In this document: positions 1 to 8,065 of the stretch, in pieces
How the letters are laid out: every line of letters starts with the position of its first letter
Numbering within the stretch: the first letter of the stretch is position 1
Assembly: GCA_964398645.1 (NCBI GenBank)
Contig: CAYNNU010000008.1
Span: forward strand, 1-26,232
DNA from: Spirochaeta_B sp964398645
Lineage (GTDB): Bacteria; Spirochaetota; Spirochaetia; DSM-27196; DSM-8902
DNA length: 26,232 bases
Reading direction: 5' to 3'
Position numbers and translations under genes: made by a program
Notes under the pieces: generated by a model
Database searches by the model: none
Seen by the model: the letters and a program-made list of their open reading frames with translations, nothing else
What the model was told of the DNA's origin: nothing

Positions 1-254
1 GTATCAACCTGAATATCAATAATCGGAAAAACTTCTCCGCGCCGCAGGATCCCAACCGACTCCTGCTCACTTGTGCTTACATTGTAGGCGGCAGCATATT
101 CGGGCAAAATTACTGCCCATTGGAATCTTCGCTCAACAGGAGATGTATCTTCCAGCGAATACCGCTGCCGGGAACAGGAGACTGTAACCATCAAAATAAA
201 AAGCGCAAGAATAATAAGCGCCGACCGCCGCATCATTTGATACATACTATCCAT
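1..254 (-). CDS. Putative lipoprotein with SH3-like segment (N-terminal part only)
   Basis: Partial gene running off the left edge; 84 codons are visible. The start at 254 follows a GGGGG run about 8 nt upstream. The N-terminus has positive residues (MMRR), a hydrophobic stretch (ALIILALFILMV) and then TVSC, a plausible loose spirochaetal lipobox with the Cys near residue 27, so export and lipidation are likely. After it, residues about 46-84 include AAAYNVSTSEQESVGILRRGE, which resembles the start of a bacterial SH3 (SH3b) domain (YNVR..., then G.L..G). It begins 24 nt after the uvrB stop in the same direction and is probably the last cistron of that transcript. Function unknown; the lipoprotein call is fairly safe, the SH3 call tentative. 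Confidence 0.6.
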   Translation of the reverse strand, partial: MDSMYQMMRRSALIILALFILMVTVSCSRQRYSLEDTSPVERRFQWAVILPEYAAAYNVSTSEQESVGILRRGEVFPIIDIQVD

Positions 255-278
255 CTAATTATCCCCCGCTCGCCCATG

Positions 279-2264
279 TTACCCAAGTGCGCGAATCTTT
301 TCAATTTCATCCCGCACAAGCGCGGCCTCTTCAAACTCAAGTTTTTTGGCATGTTCTAACATCAAATCTTCCAACTCTTTAATGAGTTTTCGGCGGTCTT
401 TGGAAACCATAACATTATAGCCCTTGGAAATAATTGCAATCTGCGACTCTTCGCTCTGGCGTTTCTCTTCGGAACGACGCACAAGCAATTCACGAATCGA
501 CTTTTGAATTGTCTGCGGACTTATTCCATGTTCTTCATTGTAGGCCAACTGCAACTGACGCCGACGGTCGGTTTCATCAATCGCCTTCTTCATGGCATCG
601 CTCATCCGATCGGCATACATAATGACTTTTCCATTCACATTACGCGCAGCCCGGCCAATTGTTTGAATCAAACTAGTCGCACTACGCAAGAAGCCAATCT
701 TATCGGCATCAAAAATGGCAATCAGCGAAACCTCAGGCAAATCCAGCCCCTCACGCAGCAGATTGATACCAACCAGCACATCATAGGTGCCCGTACGCAA
801 GGCGGTCAAAATTTCCACCCGCTCCACCGTTTCTATTTCACTATGCAGATACTGCACCTTTAAGCCAATTTTCGCCAGATAATCGGTTAGGTCCTCGGCC
901 ATCTTTTTGGTGAGGGTGGTAATCAGGGTTCGTTCCCCTGCCTGAACGCGCTTGGTTATTTCACCGTACACATCCTCAATCTGACCCTCAGTTTTACGCA
1001 CTTCTACCACTGGGTCGACCAAGCCAGTCGGCCGGATAATCTGCTCAACCACCGAAGAAGATTTCTGGATTTCTGCATCTCCGGGTGTAGCACTCACAAA
1101 AACCGTACGATCCAAAAGATTCTCGAACTCTTCATAATACAAGGGTCGATTATCCAGCGCGGAAGGCAAACGAAAACCATAGTCCACCAAAGACTGCTTG
1201 CGCGATCGATCTCCGGCATACATGCCCCCAATCTGCGGAACAGTTACATGGGACTCATCAATAAAAGTGATAAATCTATCAGGAAAGTAATCCAGCAAGA
1301 CGGCAGGACGCTCGCCCTCCTGCCGCCGACCTAATTGACGCGAATAATTCTCGATGCCGCTGCAATAGCCCATCTCTTCCATCATCTCGATATCATATTC
1401 AGTACGAGACTGCAAACGCTGGGCCTCAACTATCTTTCCCTGCTCCCGTAATTCCTCCAAGCGCTCGGCTAGCTCCTGCCGGATAGATTCAAGCGCGGGC
1501 TTCATTTCGCTTTCGGGCATGACGAAATGCTTTGCAGGATACACAAAGGCCGTCTGCCGTTCCTCCAGCACGCTCGCATCAACTGGATGAATTTCTCGAA
1601 TCGAGTCAATTTGATCAAATTCAAACTCTATTCGATAGGCCTGTTCCATATAGGCTGGAAAAATCTCCATGCTGTCGCCGCGGATGCGAAAGCTTCCCCG
1701 CTTTAATACCGCCTCACTGCGCTCATACTGCAAAGACACAAGTTGGCGCGCTATCTGGCGCGGATCGGTTTCCTGTCCCACGTCCAGACGCAAACGCATA
1801 TTGCGATAATCCTGCGGGCTTCCCAAACCATAAATACAACTGACTGTAGCAATAACAATAACATCCGGCCGGTCAAAAAGATTCGCGGTTGCAGCAAGGC
1901 GCAAGCGATCGATCTCCTCATTGATGGAAGAATCCTTTTCGATATATAAATCCCGCGCCGGCACATAGGCCTCGGGCTGGTAATAATCATAATAGCTGAC
2001 AAAATACTCAACCGCATTATTGGGAAAAAACTCGCAAAACTCACGATACAACTGAGCAGCCAAGGTTTTATTATGACTGATGATCAAGCTTGGTAGCTGC
2101 GTTTGCTCAATAATTTTAGCCATTGTGTAGGTTTTACCGCTACCAGTCACCCCTTTTAGCGTCTGGAAGGTCTGCCCCTCTTCTATTCCCTTAACCAGCT
2201 GAGGAATGGCACGCACCTGATCTCCGGCAGGTTCATAACCGGCCGCAAGTGAAAAACGATTCAT
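279..2264 (-). CDS. uvrB: UvrABC excinuclease subunit B
   Basis: UvrB takes over damaged DNA from UvrA, verifies the lesion with its beta-hairpin and recruits UvrC for incision in nucleotide excision repair. Visible: Walker A GVTGSGKT (Lys44), the beta-hairpin region with YYDYYQPEAYVP, the helicase motif FIDESHVT, the late helicase motif QTIGRAARN, and a C-terminal UVR motif (residues about 620-655, ending IEKIRALG) that contacts UvrC. The length of 661 aa is normal. The frame is open upstream to 2309, but MNRFSLAAGYEP aligns with known UvrB N-termini and begins 4 nt after the htrA stop. The sequence TAGGAGC joins that stop to the ATG at 2264, so translation is probably coupled to htrA; the AGGAG-ATG spacing of 1 nt is unusually short. 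Identity is certain, start probable. Confidence 0.97.
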   Translation of the reverse strand: MNRFSLAAGYEPAGDQVRAIPQLVKGIEEGQTFQTLKGVTGSGKTYTMAKIIEQTQLPSLIISHNKTLAAQLYREFCEFFPNNAVEYFVSYYDYYQPEAYVPARDLYIEKDSSINEEIDRLRLAATANLFDRPDVIVIATVSCIYGLGSPQDYRNMRLRLDVGQETDPRQIARQLVSLQYERSEAVLKRGSFRIRGDSMEIFPAYMEQAYRIEFEFDQIDSIREIHPVDASVLEERQTAFVYPAKHFVMPESEMKPALESIRQELAERLEELREQGKIVEAQRLQSRTEYDIEMMEEMGYCSGIENYSRQLGRRQEGERPAVLLDYFPDRFITFIDESHVTVPQIGGMYAGDRSRKQSLVDYGFRLPSALDNRPLYYEEFENLLDRTVFVSATPGDAEIQKSSSVVEQIIRPTGLVDPVVEVRKTEGQIEDVYGEITKRVQAGERTLITTLTKKMAEDLTDYLAKIGLKVQYLHSEIETVERVEILTALRTGTYDVLVGINLLREGLDLPEVSLIAIFDADKIGFLRSATSLIQTIGRAARNVNGKVIMYADRMSDAMKKAIDETDRRRQLQLAYNEEHGISPQTIQKSIRELLVRRSEEKRQSEESQIAIISKGYNVMVSKDRRKLIKELEDLMLEHAKKLEFEEAALVRDEIEKIRALG

Positions 2265-2268
2265 GCTC

Positions 2269-3495
2269 CTAGTTCCACTCAAACTGCTGCGGACGTTCAA
2301 CCAATTCAACGTTCACCCTGCGCTCTCGCCCGCCACGGACATACACAACCTCAACAACATCACCCGGCTTGGTCTCCTCAAGAGCCTCGTACAGGTTCGC
2401 CAAAGATGTAATCCGCACCCCGGCAACCTCAACAATAATATCGCCCCCTAAACGGATAATCGAATTGCCGTAGCGCACAGCCTGCCGATTACTTCCGCCG
2501 CGCAAACCAGCTTCTTCAGCCTTCCCGCCATCCATCACCCTGTTGATAAGAATGCCCTGCTGAACCGGAAGGTTAGCCGCCCGCACCAATTGCGGAAACA
2601 GCTGAACCGGCACAATATCTATCCAACCCCGCTGAACATGACCAAACTCAATCAAATCTGGAACAACACGGCGGGCGGTATTGACAGGAACGGCAAAGCC
2701 GATACCAATGGAACCCCCGTTGGGTGAATAAATTGCCGTATTCACCCCGATAATCTCGCCGCGGGAATTTAGCAAGGGACCGCCCGAATTTCCCGGGTTA
2801 ATACTGGCATCGGTCTGAATCATATCGCGAATGACCAGGCTGCCACGAGCCCGAACCGGCCGGCCAAGCCCGGAAATAATTCCGGTGGTCAGCGTTCGAT
2901 CCAGCGCAAAAGGATTGCCAATTGCAAGCACCTTCTGGCCAACCTGCAAACCTGTACTAGACCCCATCGGAATAGTTACCAGCTCGCGATCGCCCGGATC
3001 AAAATGCACAACTGCTAAATCATTCTCCGGATCGGCCCCAATCACTTCGCCCTCAACCTGACTGCCATCAGCAAGATTGACCAGTACCCGGTAGGCATCT
3101 TTTACTACATGATGATTGGTTAACACATAGCCCCGCTCATCAATAATTGAACCCGACCCAGTGGAACCTTCCCGCGGAACCGGCTCTAAAAACCAGTTAT
3201 AGGCCAGCGTCTCGGTGGTAATGTTCACCACCCCAAGATTGCGGGATTGATAAATACGAATATTCTGCTGCTCATCGGCACCAAGATCGGCGCCGTTCAC
3301 ATCAACCAAAGCAAGGGGGTTTGCCTGATAATCAAAATCACGAATTCTATCTACTGGCGATGCCTGATCAGTAAGTACAATCTCAGCCGCCTGTGGCGAG
3401 AAAAACACAGTTTCAAAAGCTTGTGCCAACACAAGACCAAGTACAGCCGCAACAACAACAGCCAAAATCAATTGTGATCGTTTATACATCCGCAT
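2269..3495 (-). CDS. htrA: HtrA/Deg-family serine protease, membrane-anchored, one PDZ domain
   Basis: S1C protease of envelope quality control. A hydrophobic segment at residues 9-26 (LILAVVVAAVLGLVLAQA) without a clear cleavage site suggests a DegS-like membrane anchor with the protease outside the cytoplasmic membrane. The trypsin-like domain shows all three catalytic residues: His129 (TNHHV), Asp159 (ENDLAVV) and Ser237 (GNSGGPLLN). One PDZ domain spans about 280-395; E. coli DegP and DegQ have two, DegS has one. Length is 408 aa. Two starts are possible, 3495 and 3489, and neither has a Shine-Dalgarno sequence. A TTGATG-N17-TATATT promoter ends 6 nt before the 3495 ATG, so the message may be leaderless. 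It follows recQ by 40 nt and is tightly linked to uvrB downstream. Whether its role is DegS-like signalling or general proteolysis cannot be read from sequence. Confidence 0.93.
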   Translation of the reverse strand: MRMYKRSQLILAVVVAAVLGLVLAQAFETVFFSPQAAEIVLTDQASPVDRIRDFDYQANPLALVDVNGADLGADEQQNIRIYQSRNLGVVNITTETLAYNWFLEPVPREGSTGSGSIIDERGYVLTNHHVVKDAYRVLVNLADGSQVEGEVIGADPENDLAVVHFDPGDRELVTIPMGSSTGLQVGQKVLAIGNPFALDRTLTTGIISGLGRPVRARGSLVIRDMIQTDASINPGNSGGPLLNSRGEIIGVNTAIYSPNGGSIGIGFAVPVNTARRVVPDLIEFGHVQRGWIDIVPVQLFPQLVRAANLPVQQGILINRVMDGGKAEEAGLRGGSNRQAVRYGNSIIRLGGDIIVEVAGVRITSLANLYEALEETKPGDVVEVVYVRGGRERRVNVELVERPQQFEWN

Positions 3496-3501
3496 ACATA
3501 T

Positions 3502-3530
3502 AATATACGCATTGGCGCCTAGCCCATCAA
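3502..3530 (-). promoter_or_regulatory. Predicted htrA promoter (leaderless arrangement)
   Basis: On the minus strand TTGATG (3530-3525), a 17-nt spacer and TATATT (3507-3502), followed by 6 nt (atatgt) and the htrA ATG at 3495. The start point would fall on or next to the ATG, matching the absence of a Shine-Dalgarno sequence. Confidence 0.55.
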
Positions 3531-3535
3531 GCAGG

Positions 3536-5356
3536 TCAAATATGTGTATCTAGATACTCACGAATCACCGGCAAAAACAGCGGGGCATATGCTTCCACTT
3601 TTTTGTATCCCACCCCGGAAACAAGCAAAAATTGTTCAGTGTCCCTGGGCTTTATCATCGACATGTCTTTCAAAGTTTTATCGGAAAACACAATATAGGG
3701 TGCGACACCGTTTTCACGAGCAATTTGCCTGCGCTTTTCCTTAAGCAATTGCAGCAAGACAGGGTCTTTGAAGACCTTCTGACTCTTTGTATCCATGCGG
3801 GCAGAAAACATTTCGGCCTTTGTTGTCATTGTTTCCGGAACATAGAAATCTTTCCGGCTGAATAAAATGTCACGCCCAAACTCGGTCATCCGGAGCACAT
3901 TATAGCACTCGCTATCCTGAAAGATTGCCTGCTGACCGATCAATTCATTGATGATGCCCCGCCACCACTTTTTACTCTTGTCTCTGCCAACTCCATAGGT
4001 TTTTAGCTCATGATGATTTCTGCTGCGGATTTTCTCCGTATCAGCACCCCAGACAATATCTATAATATGATTCATACCGAAACCCTGATTGGTTCTGGCA
4101 ATAGCAGAGAGTACCTTCTGAGCATCAAGCACTGCTTCTACTTTTTTACTTGTATCATTGCAAACATCACAATTCCCACAATCCCCCTGATGAGATTCGC
4201 CAAAATATTCCAGCACCTGCTTTCGACGGCATATATTGACTGTGGCAAAACGTACAATGCTATCCAGATTCTTTTTACATTTTTCCCGTTCCAGCTCATC
4301 TTCTATTTGATCAATAAAGTATTGTTGCCGGGCAATATCCCCGGACCCGAAAAATAGCACGCAACTGGATTCCAGACCATCACGACCAGCACGACCCGTC
4401 TCTTGATAATACCCCTCAATACTCTTTGGCATATCTCCATGAACAACAAAGCGGATGTTATTTTTGTTTATTCCCATGCCGAATGCCGTAGTAGCACAGA
4501 TTACATCAACCTCATCATTATTAAAGAGTTCCTGGTTTCGGGTTCTTTCTTCTTTTGTTAATCCAGCATGATAATGAAGAGCCTTGATCCCCCGCTTTTT
4601 CAAGTGAGCGGCCGTCTTTTCCACATCCTTTCTACTAATCCGATACACAATCCCAGACTCACCAGGATAATTTTTGATGAATGCAGATATCTGCGAAAGA
4701 ACCTCGGTCTTTTTCCTTACCTGATAGCTAAGCTCTTTACGGTCAAAAGATGCGCGCACTGTAAAGGGCTGGTGCAAATTCAGTATACGAATAATATCAT
4801 CCTGAACCTTTTGCGTTGCTGTAGCCGTAAATGCTGCCACCGGAACATTGGGGAAATGACTACGGATTTGCGACAAAACAAGATAATCGGGGCGAAAATC
4901 GTGTCCCCATTCGGAAAGACAATGAGCCTCATCTATGGCAAAAAAGTCGACCTGCAGATCGTGCAAATGATCCATATACCCCTGAATAGCCAGCCGCTCC
5001 GGTGACAAGTATAATAATTTGATTTCATTCCGATAAAGGCGGGAATAGATTTCTGATACTTCTTCCTTTTCCAGCGTGCTATTAAGAAATGCGGCTGGAA
5101 TTCCCCTACTGACTGCCTCGTCAACCTGGTCTTTCATGAGCGCAATTAGGGGGCTTACCACAACCGTCAAGCCCGCAAATATCAAAGCAGGGATCTGATA
5201 ACACAGGCTCTTTCCGCCACCAGTGGGCATGGAAGTAAAGACATCTTTGCCAGACAGGATCGCAGCAATCACCTCTTCCTGATTTTTACGGAAAGAACTA
5301 TAGCCAAAAACAGTTTTTAATATTGTTTGCGCCTCTTTTTGCGCTTTATGCTGCAT
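3536..5356 (-). CDS. recQ: ATP-dependent DNA helicase RecQ
   Basis: 3'-5' superfamily 2 helicase of recombination and fork repair. With the start at 5356 the protein has 606 aa, close to E. coli RecQ (609). Visible: Walker A TGGGKS (Lys49), DEAH box at residues 142-145, helicase C-terminal motifs (ATTAFGMGINK, then QETGRAGRDG), the four-cysteine zinc module (NICRRKQVLEYF, then DCGNCDVC), a winged-helix RQC region and a C-terminal HRDC domain (about 530-605). The frame is open upstream to 5581, but MQHKAQKEAQTILK aligns with known RecQ N-termini and has a good ribosome site, GGAAGGA, about 5 nt before the ATG. It lies 100 nt after the comM stop. Sampled 60-base rows here (starting 4261 and 4621) are 32% and 40% GC, against 60% for a comM row (starting 6721). 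Confidence 0.96.
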   Translation of the reverse strand: MQHKAQKEAQTILKTVFGYSSFRKNQEEVIAAILSGKDVFTSMPTGGGKSLCYQIPALIFAGLTVVVSPLIALMKDQVDEAVSRGIPAAFLNSTLEKEEVSEIYSRLYRNEIKLLYLSPERLAIQGYMDHLHDLQVDFFAIDEAHCLSEWGHDFRPDYLVLSQIRSHFPNVPVAAFTATATQKVQDDIIRILNLHQPFTVRASFDRKELSYQVRKKTEVLSQISAFIKNYPGESGIVYRISRKDVEKTAAHLKKRGIKALHYHAGLTKEERTRNQELFNNDEVDVICATTAFGMGINKNNIRFVVHGDMPKSIEGYYQETGRAGRDGLESSCVLFFGSGDIARQQYFIDQIEDELEREKCKKNLDSIVRFATVNICRRKQVLEYFGESHQGDCGNCDVCNDTSKKVEAVLDAQKVLSAIARTNQGFGMNHIIDIVWGADTEKIRSRNHHELKTYGVGRDKSKKWWRGIINELIGQQAIFQDSECYNVLRMTEFGRDILFSRKDFYVPETMTTKAEMFSARMDTKSQKVFKDPVLLQLLKEKRRQIARENGVAPYIVFSDKTLKDMSMIKPRDTEQFLLVSGVGYKKVEAYAPLFLPVIREYLDTHI

Positions 5357-5396
5357 AACGTCCTTCCGCAATAACGAATCTTTTACTAGCTTTTTT

Positions 5397-5425
5397 ATTT
5401 TCTCACTCACCTGTTGTTGCGTCAA
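5397..5425 (-). promoter_or_regulatory. Possible recQ promoter
   Basis: In the 100-bp comM-recQ gap, minus strand: TTGACG (5425-5420), 17-nt spacer, GAAAAT (5402-5397). The -35 is good and the -10 weak (4 of 6). It would give recQ a short leader containing its GGAAGGA ribosome site. Confidence 0.35.
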
Positions 5426-5456
5426 GCTTGAGGCATATAGAAATACCGGTCTTACC

Positions 5457-7019
5457 CTACACATGTGCAATGGCTTCCATGGGGTTTCCGCTACGTACGG
5501 TGGTGCGAAAAGTGGCTGCTTCCTGTATATAGTCGTTTTGAATATGCTGCTGATCTTCCAGATCTGCGATTGTGCGGGCAATTTGCAGAAGCTGGGCCAC
5601 GGCGCGGAAACTTAAGTCATTTTGAGCGGCGCACTCCCGGGCACTCTGAAGATCAATCTCAGTGATTGCGCGACAAGCAACAAGCTGATCAATGCTTGTA
5701 GCTGCATTACTAAATGCCTGCCCCCGTCGATTTTGCCGTTCTACTGCCCGGGCAACCAACTCCCGCACGCCTTGAAAATCGATCTCTACCGAGTCATCAT
5801 CGGGATAGCAGACTACACGCAAAGGAATGCGATCCAGCAAAGCACCCCCGAACTTGCGCCAATATCGGTGAATCTCTGCTGGGGAGCAGGTACAAACCGA
5901 TGCCGGACGGCCATAGCCACCACAAGGGCACAAATTCGCCGTCATGCACACCAGAGCTCTTGCCGGGAAATCGGCACTGGTATTTGCCCGCGCAAGATGA
6001 ATCCAGCCTGTCTCAAGCGGTTCTCGCAAGGCCTGCAAAACACTGCGCGGATATTCAGCAATTTCGTCCAGAATAAGCAGGCCGTTGTGAGCAAGCGATA
6101 ATTCACCGGGAACAAGATGACGGCCGCCGCCGATTATACCTTCAGTTGAGGCGCTATGATGGGGGCTACGTACTGCTGGAATCCCGGCTGAAATACTTTC
6201 TATCTGATAGCCGCAAATACTATATACTCGCGCCGTTTCTATTGCCTGATCATGCTGCAGTATGGGCATCAAACTGGCAAGCTGCCAGGCGGCGGTGGTT
6301 TTTCCAGTGCCAGGCGGGCCAAATAGAGCCAAGTGATGACGACCTGCAGCAGCAATCGAAATAGCCCGCAAGCTTCGGCTACTGCAAAGTCCCAGACCAT
6401 GCGGCACACCGTCATTGCGAACCCTCGGAAAAAATGTTTTGCTCTTGGTTAAAGCAGCCGGATGCCCAGCTTTCGTACCTACGGCATGCAGAAAAGCCTC
6501 CTGCAGATTGCCAACCCCATGCAAGGCAGAAAAGCCTGCCATTGCAGCCTCGTCAACATTTTCCAACGGTACAATCAACTGTTGGCAGCCCGAGCGCCCC
6601 GCCTCATCGGCCGCCGCCAAAACTCCCCGAACCGGCAGTACATTGCCCTGCAAACCCAACTCACCAACAGCCAGAATCCCGCAATCATATCCAGCACCCT
6701 TCCCCGCAGCGCCCAATTCTCCACTATCACCGCCAGCTTCCGCCCCGGCGACCATAATCGCCAGCGCAATTGCCAAATCAAGTCCCGAGGCCGCCTTGGG
6801 CAAATCCGCCGGCCCCAAACTGACAAGTATTTTCTGGCGAACAAGCGGACTGCCACAATTAGAAAGTGCTATACGCACCCGTTCCCGTGCCTCCCGCACT
6901 GCCCCCTCCGGCAAGCCTATTATCTGTAATCCGGGTATGCCGCGCCTGATATCCACATCTATGCTTACCAGCCGGCCGAAATAGCCGCCCGGGGCGAATC
7001 CAATTATTGTTGTTTTCAC
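5457..7019 (-). CDS. comM: ComM/YifB-family AAA+ ATPase (Mg-chelatase-like)
   Basis: ComM is a hexameric branch-migration helicase that extends integration of single-stranded DNA during natural transformation (shown in other bacteria). Visible: the N-terminal ChlI domain (starts KTTIIGFAPGG, then IVGLP-type IIGLPEGAVREARERV), Walker A GPPGTGKT (234-241), Walker B LLILDEIAEY, and the Cys-rich CMTANLCPCGGYG motif typical of YifB. Length 520 aa, slightly long because of a Gly-rich insert at about 92-112. The start codon is GTG at 7019; there is no clear Shine-Dalgarno sequence, but TATAGG lies 5 nt upstream. It heads the comM-recQ-htrA-uvrB directon and is divergent from the MIF-like gene. Identity is firm; competence in this organism is not shown. 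Confidence 0.93.
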   Translation of the reverse strand: MKTTIIGFAPGGYFGRLVSIDVDIRRGIPGLQIIGLPEGAVREARERVRIALSNCGSPLVRQKILVSLGPADLPKAASGLDLAIALAIMVAGAEAGGDSGELGAAGKGAGYDCGILAVGELGLQGNVLPVRGVLAAADEAGRSGCQQLIVPLENVDEAAMAGFSALHGVGNLQEAFLHAVGTKAGHPAALTKSKTFFPRVRNDGVPHGLGLCSSRSLRAISIAAAGRHHLALFGPPGTGKTTAAWQLASLMPILQHDQAIETARVYSICGYQIESISAGIPAVRSPHHSASTEGIIGGGRHLVPGELSLAHNGLLILDEIAEYPRSVLQALREPLETGWIHLARANTSADFPARALVCMTANLCPCGGYGRPASVCTCSPAEIHRYWRKFGGALLDRIPLRVVCYPDDDSVEIDFQGVRELVARAVERQNRRGQAFSNAATSIDQLVACRAITEIDLQSARECAAQNDLSFRAVAQLLQIARTIADLEDQQHIQNDYIQEAATFRTTVRSGNPMEAIAHV

Positions 7020-7087
7020 ATATACCTATACCGGAAAAAGCAGCAAAAAAATTGAAGGGAAATCAAAAAAAGTACTTCTTCTTGCTA

Positions 7088-7116
7088 TTGTCTGGAAAAG
7101 GGCAAAAAGATATTCT
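7088..7116 (+). promoter_or_regulatory. Predicted promoter of the MIF-like gene
   Basis: TTGTCT (7088-7093), exactly 17 nt, then TATTCT (7111-7116); 4 of 6 consensus matches in each box. It lies in the 135-bp gap divergent from comM and 38 nt before the ATG at 7155, with an AAGGAG ribosome site in between. Confidence 0.5.
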
Positions 7117-7154
7117 AAACACACGAATCGTAGAAAAAAACCAAGGAGATATGT

Positions 7155-7493
7155 ATGCCATTTGTAAGTATTCAAACAAATGTAGATGTTAAAGATGCCG
7201 AAGGAATACAATTAGCCCTGTCAAAAAGCCTGGCAGAAGGAACCGGAAAACCGGAACGTGCAATTATGACAGCCTTCAATACCCTTCCTGCCATGACCTT
7301 TGCCGGATCCCCGGATGCCGCCGTGTTCATGGAATGCAAAAGCATCGGATTAACTGCTGAACAAGCTTCCGAACTTGCCGCCCGCTTGTGCAGTTTTTGC
7401 GAAGAACATCTAGGCGTGGCAAAAGACCGGGTATATATAGAATTTGTCAGCCCGGAAAGGCCATTTTGGGGCTGGAACGGCGATACACTCTAA
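7155..7493 (+). CDS. Macrophage migration inhibitory factor (MIF)-family tautomerase homologue
   Basis: A 112-aa protein of the tautomerase superfamily, closest in pattern to the MIF/D-dopachrome tautomerase branch rather than the 60-80-aa 4-oxalocrotonate tautomerases. Visible: the catalytic proline directly after Met (MPFV), the TGKP motif with Lys32, an S-I-G turn (CKSIG), the DRVYIEF strand with Tyr94, and a C-terminal GWNGDTL that mirrors GWN-x-ST-F of animal MIF. The CxxC motif of human MIF is absent (VFMEC at that place). Members usually form trimers; the physiological substrate is unknown. It starts with a strong ribosome site (AAGGAG, 7 nt spacing). No signal peptide. Its stop codon overlaps that of the convergent rnhA (shared CTAA at 7490-7493). 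Family call firm, role unknown. Confidence 0.85.
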   Translation: MPFVSIQTNVDVKDAEGIQLALSKSLAEGTGKPERAIMTAFNTLPAMTFAGSPDAAVFMECKSIGLTAEQASELAARLCSFCEEHLGVAKDRVYIEFVSPERPFWGWNGDTL

Positions 7494-7954
7494 CCAGCGG
7501 CAGCTATCGCCTGCTGAACCATACTGTCACATACCTCGTTCCAGGTATCGCCGGAATGCCCGCGCGTCCAAGCCCATTCCACCGATACCTTTCCGGCAAC
7601 AGCATGAAGACGCTGCCATAAATCCCGGTTTTTTACCGGCTTTTTGGCACTCGTTTGCCAGCCATTGCGCAGCCAGGAGTGAATCCACACAGTAATACCG
7701 TTTTTCACATACTGGGAATCGGTTACCAGCCGAAGCTTCGCTGCCGGCTCATGCTGGTCGATCCACTCCAAGGCTTGAATAACCGCCGTAAGCTCCATGC
7801 GGTTGTTAGTCGTCTGCCGATCAAAACCGGAATCCTGCTGAACCGCATCCGACCCGCCAGAATCATCGCCTGCCAAAATAACATACGCCCAGCCGCCCGG
7901 GCCGGGATTTCCATGGCAGCCCCCATCTGTATAAATCATTAGTAAATTAGACAT
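7490..7954 (-). CDS. rnhA: Ribonuclease HI
   Basis: RNase HI cleaves the RNA strand of RNA-DNA hybrids (R-loops, Okazaki primers) in the cytoplasm using two metal ions. All active-site residues are visible: Asp10 (YTDGG), Glu54 (NNRMELTAV), Asp79 (VTDSQYV), His123 (RGHSGD) and Asp133 (CDSM). Length 154 aa (E. coli 155). The start MSNLLMIYTDGG at 7954 is chosen over the open upstream frame because AAAGGA lies 7 nt before it and the N-terminus aligns with known enzymes. The loop after the first strand is several residues longer than in E. coli. It converges on the MIF-like gene with overlapping stop codons and is divergent from the HsdS-like gene. Confidence 0.96.
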   Translation of the reverse strand: MSNLLMIYTDGGCHGNPGPGGWAYVILAGDDSGGSDAVQQDSGFDRQTTNNRMELTAVIQALEWIDQHEPAAKLRLVTDSQYVKNGITVWIHSWLRNGWQTSAKKPVKNRDLWQRLHAVAGKVSVEWAWTRGHSGDTWNEVCDSMVQQAIAAAG

Positions 7955-7998
7955 AATTAATCCTTTTTCGCCAAAACCTATATTTTCTGCAAAAAAAT

Positions 7999-8027
7999 TT
8001 GACATCCATAGTTTGCTATAATATCAT
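7999..8027 (+). promoter_or_regulatory. Strong sigma70-type promoter of the HsdS-like gene
   Basis: TTGACA (7999-8004, perfect), 17-nt spacer, TATCAT (8022-8027, 5 of 6), with an A7 tract just upstream (7991-7997) that could act as an UP element. The expected start point (about 8034) falls at the centre of the palindrome at 8018-8051. Confidence 0.7.
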
Positions 8028-8051
8028 TTTACATATGTATAATGATATTAT
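8018..8051. promoter_or_regulatory. 34-bp near-perfect palindrome, probable operator
   Basis: Two 17-bp arms with no spacer; 16 of 17 pairs match (the only mismatch is 8029/8040, T opposite T). The outer arm is ATAATATCATT and the core TACATATGTA. It covers the -10 box and the predicted start point of the HsdS-like gene and ends just before its AAAAGGAG ribosome site. Because the start point would sit at the dyad centre, the mRNA would carry only one arm. A protein-binding DNA operator is therefore more likely than an RNA hairpin. Confidence 0.75.
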
Positions 8052-8065
8052 CAAAAGGAGATTCT

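Noticed and set aside
6415..6984. Long open frames on the plus strand opposite comM
   Set aside because: They are shadows of the GC-rich comM frame: Pro/Ala/Ser-rich, without ribosome sites or recognisable motifs.
8018..8051. Palindrome as an RNA hairpin, terminator or attachment site
   Set aside because: The predicted start point is at its centre so the RNA lacks one arm; no T tract follows; no integrase or second copy is present in the window.
8042..8065. Upstream in-frame ATG for the HsdS-like gene
   Set aside because: It lies inside the palindrome without a ribosome site; the ATG at 8066 has AAAAGGAG at a good distance.
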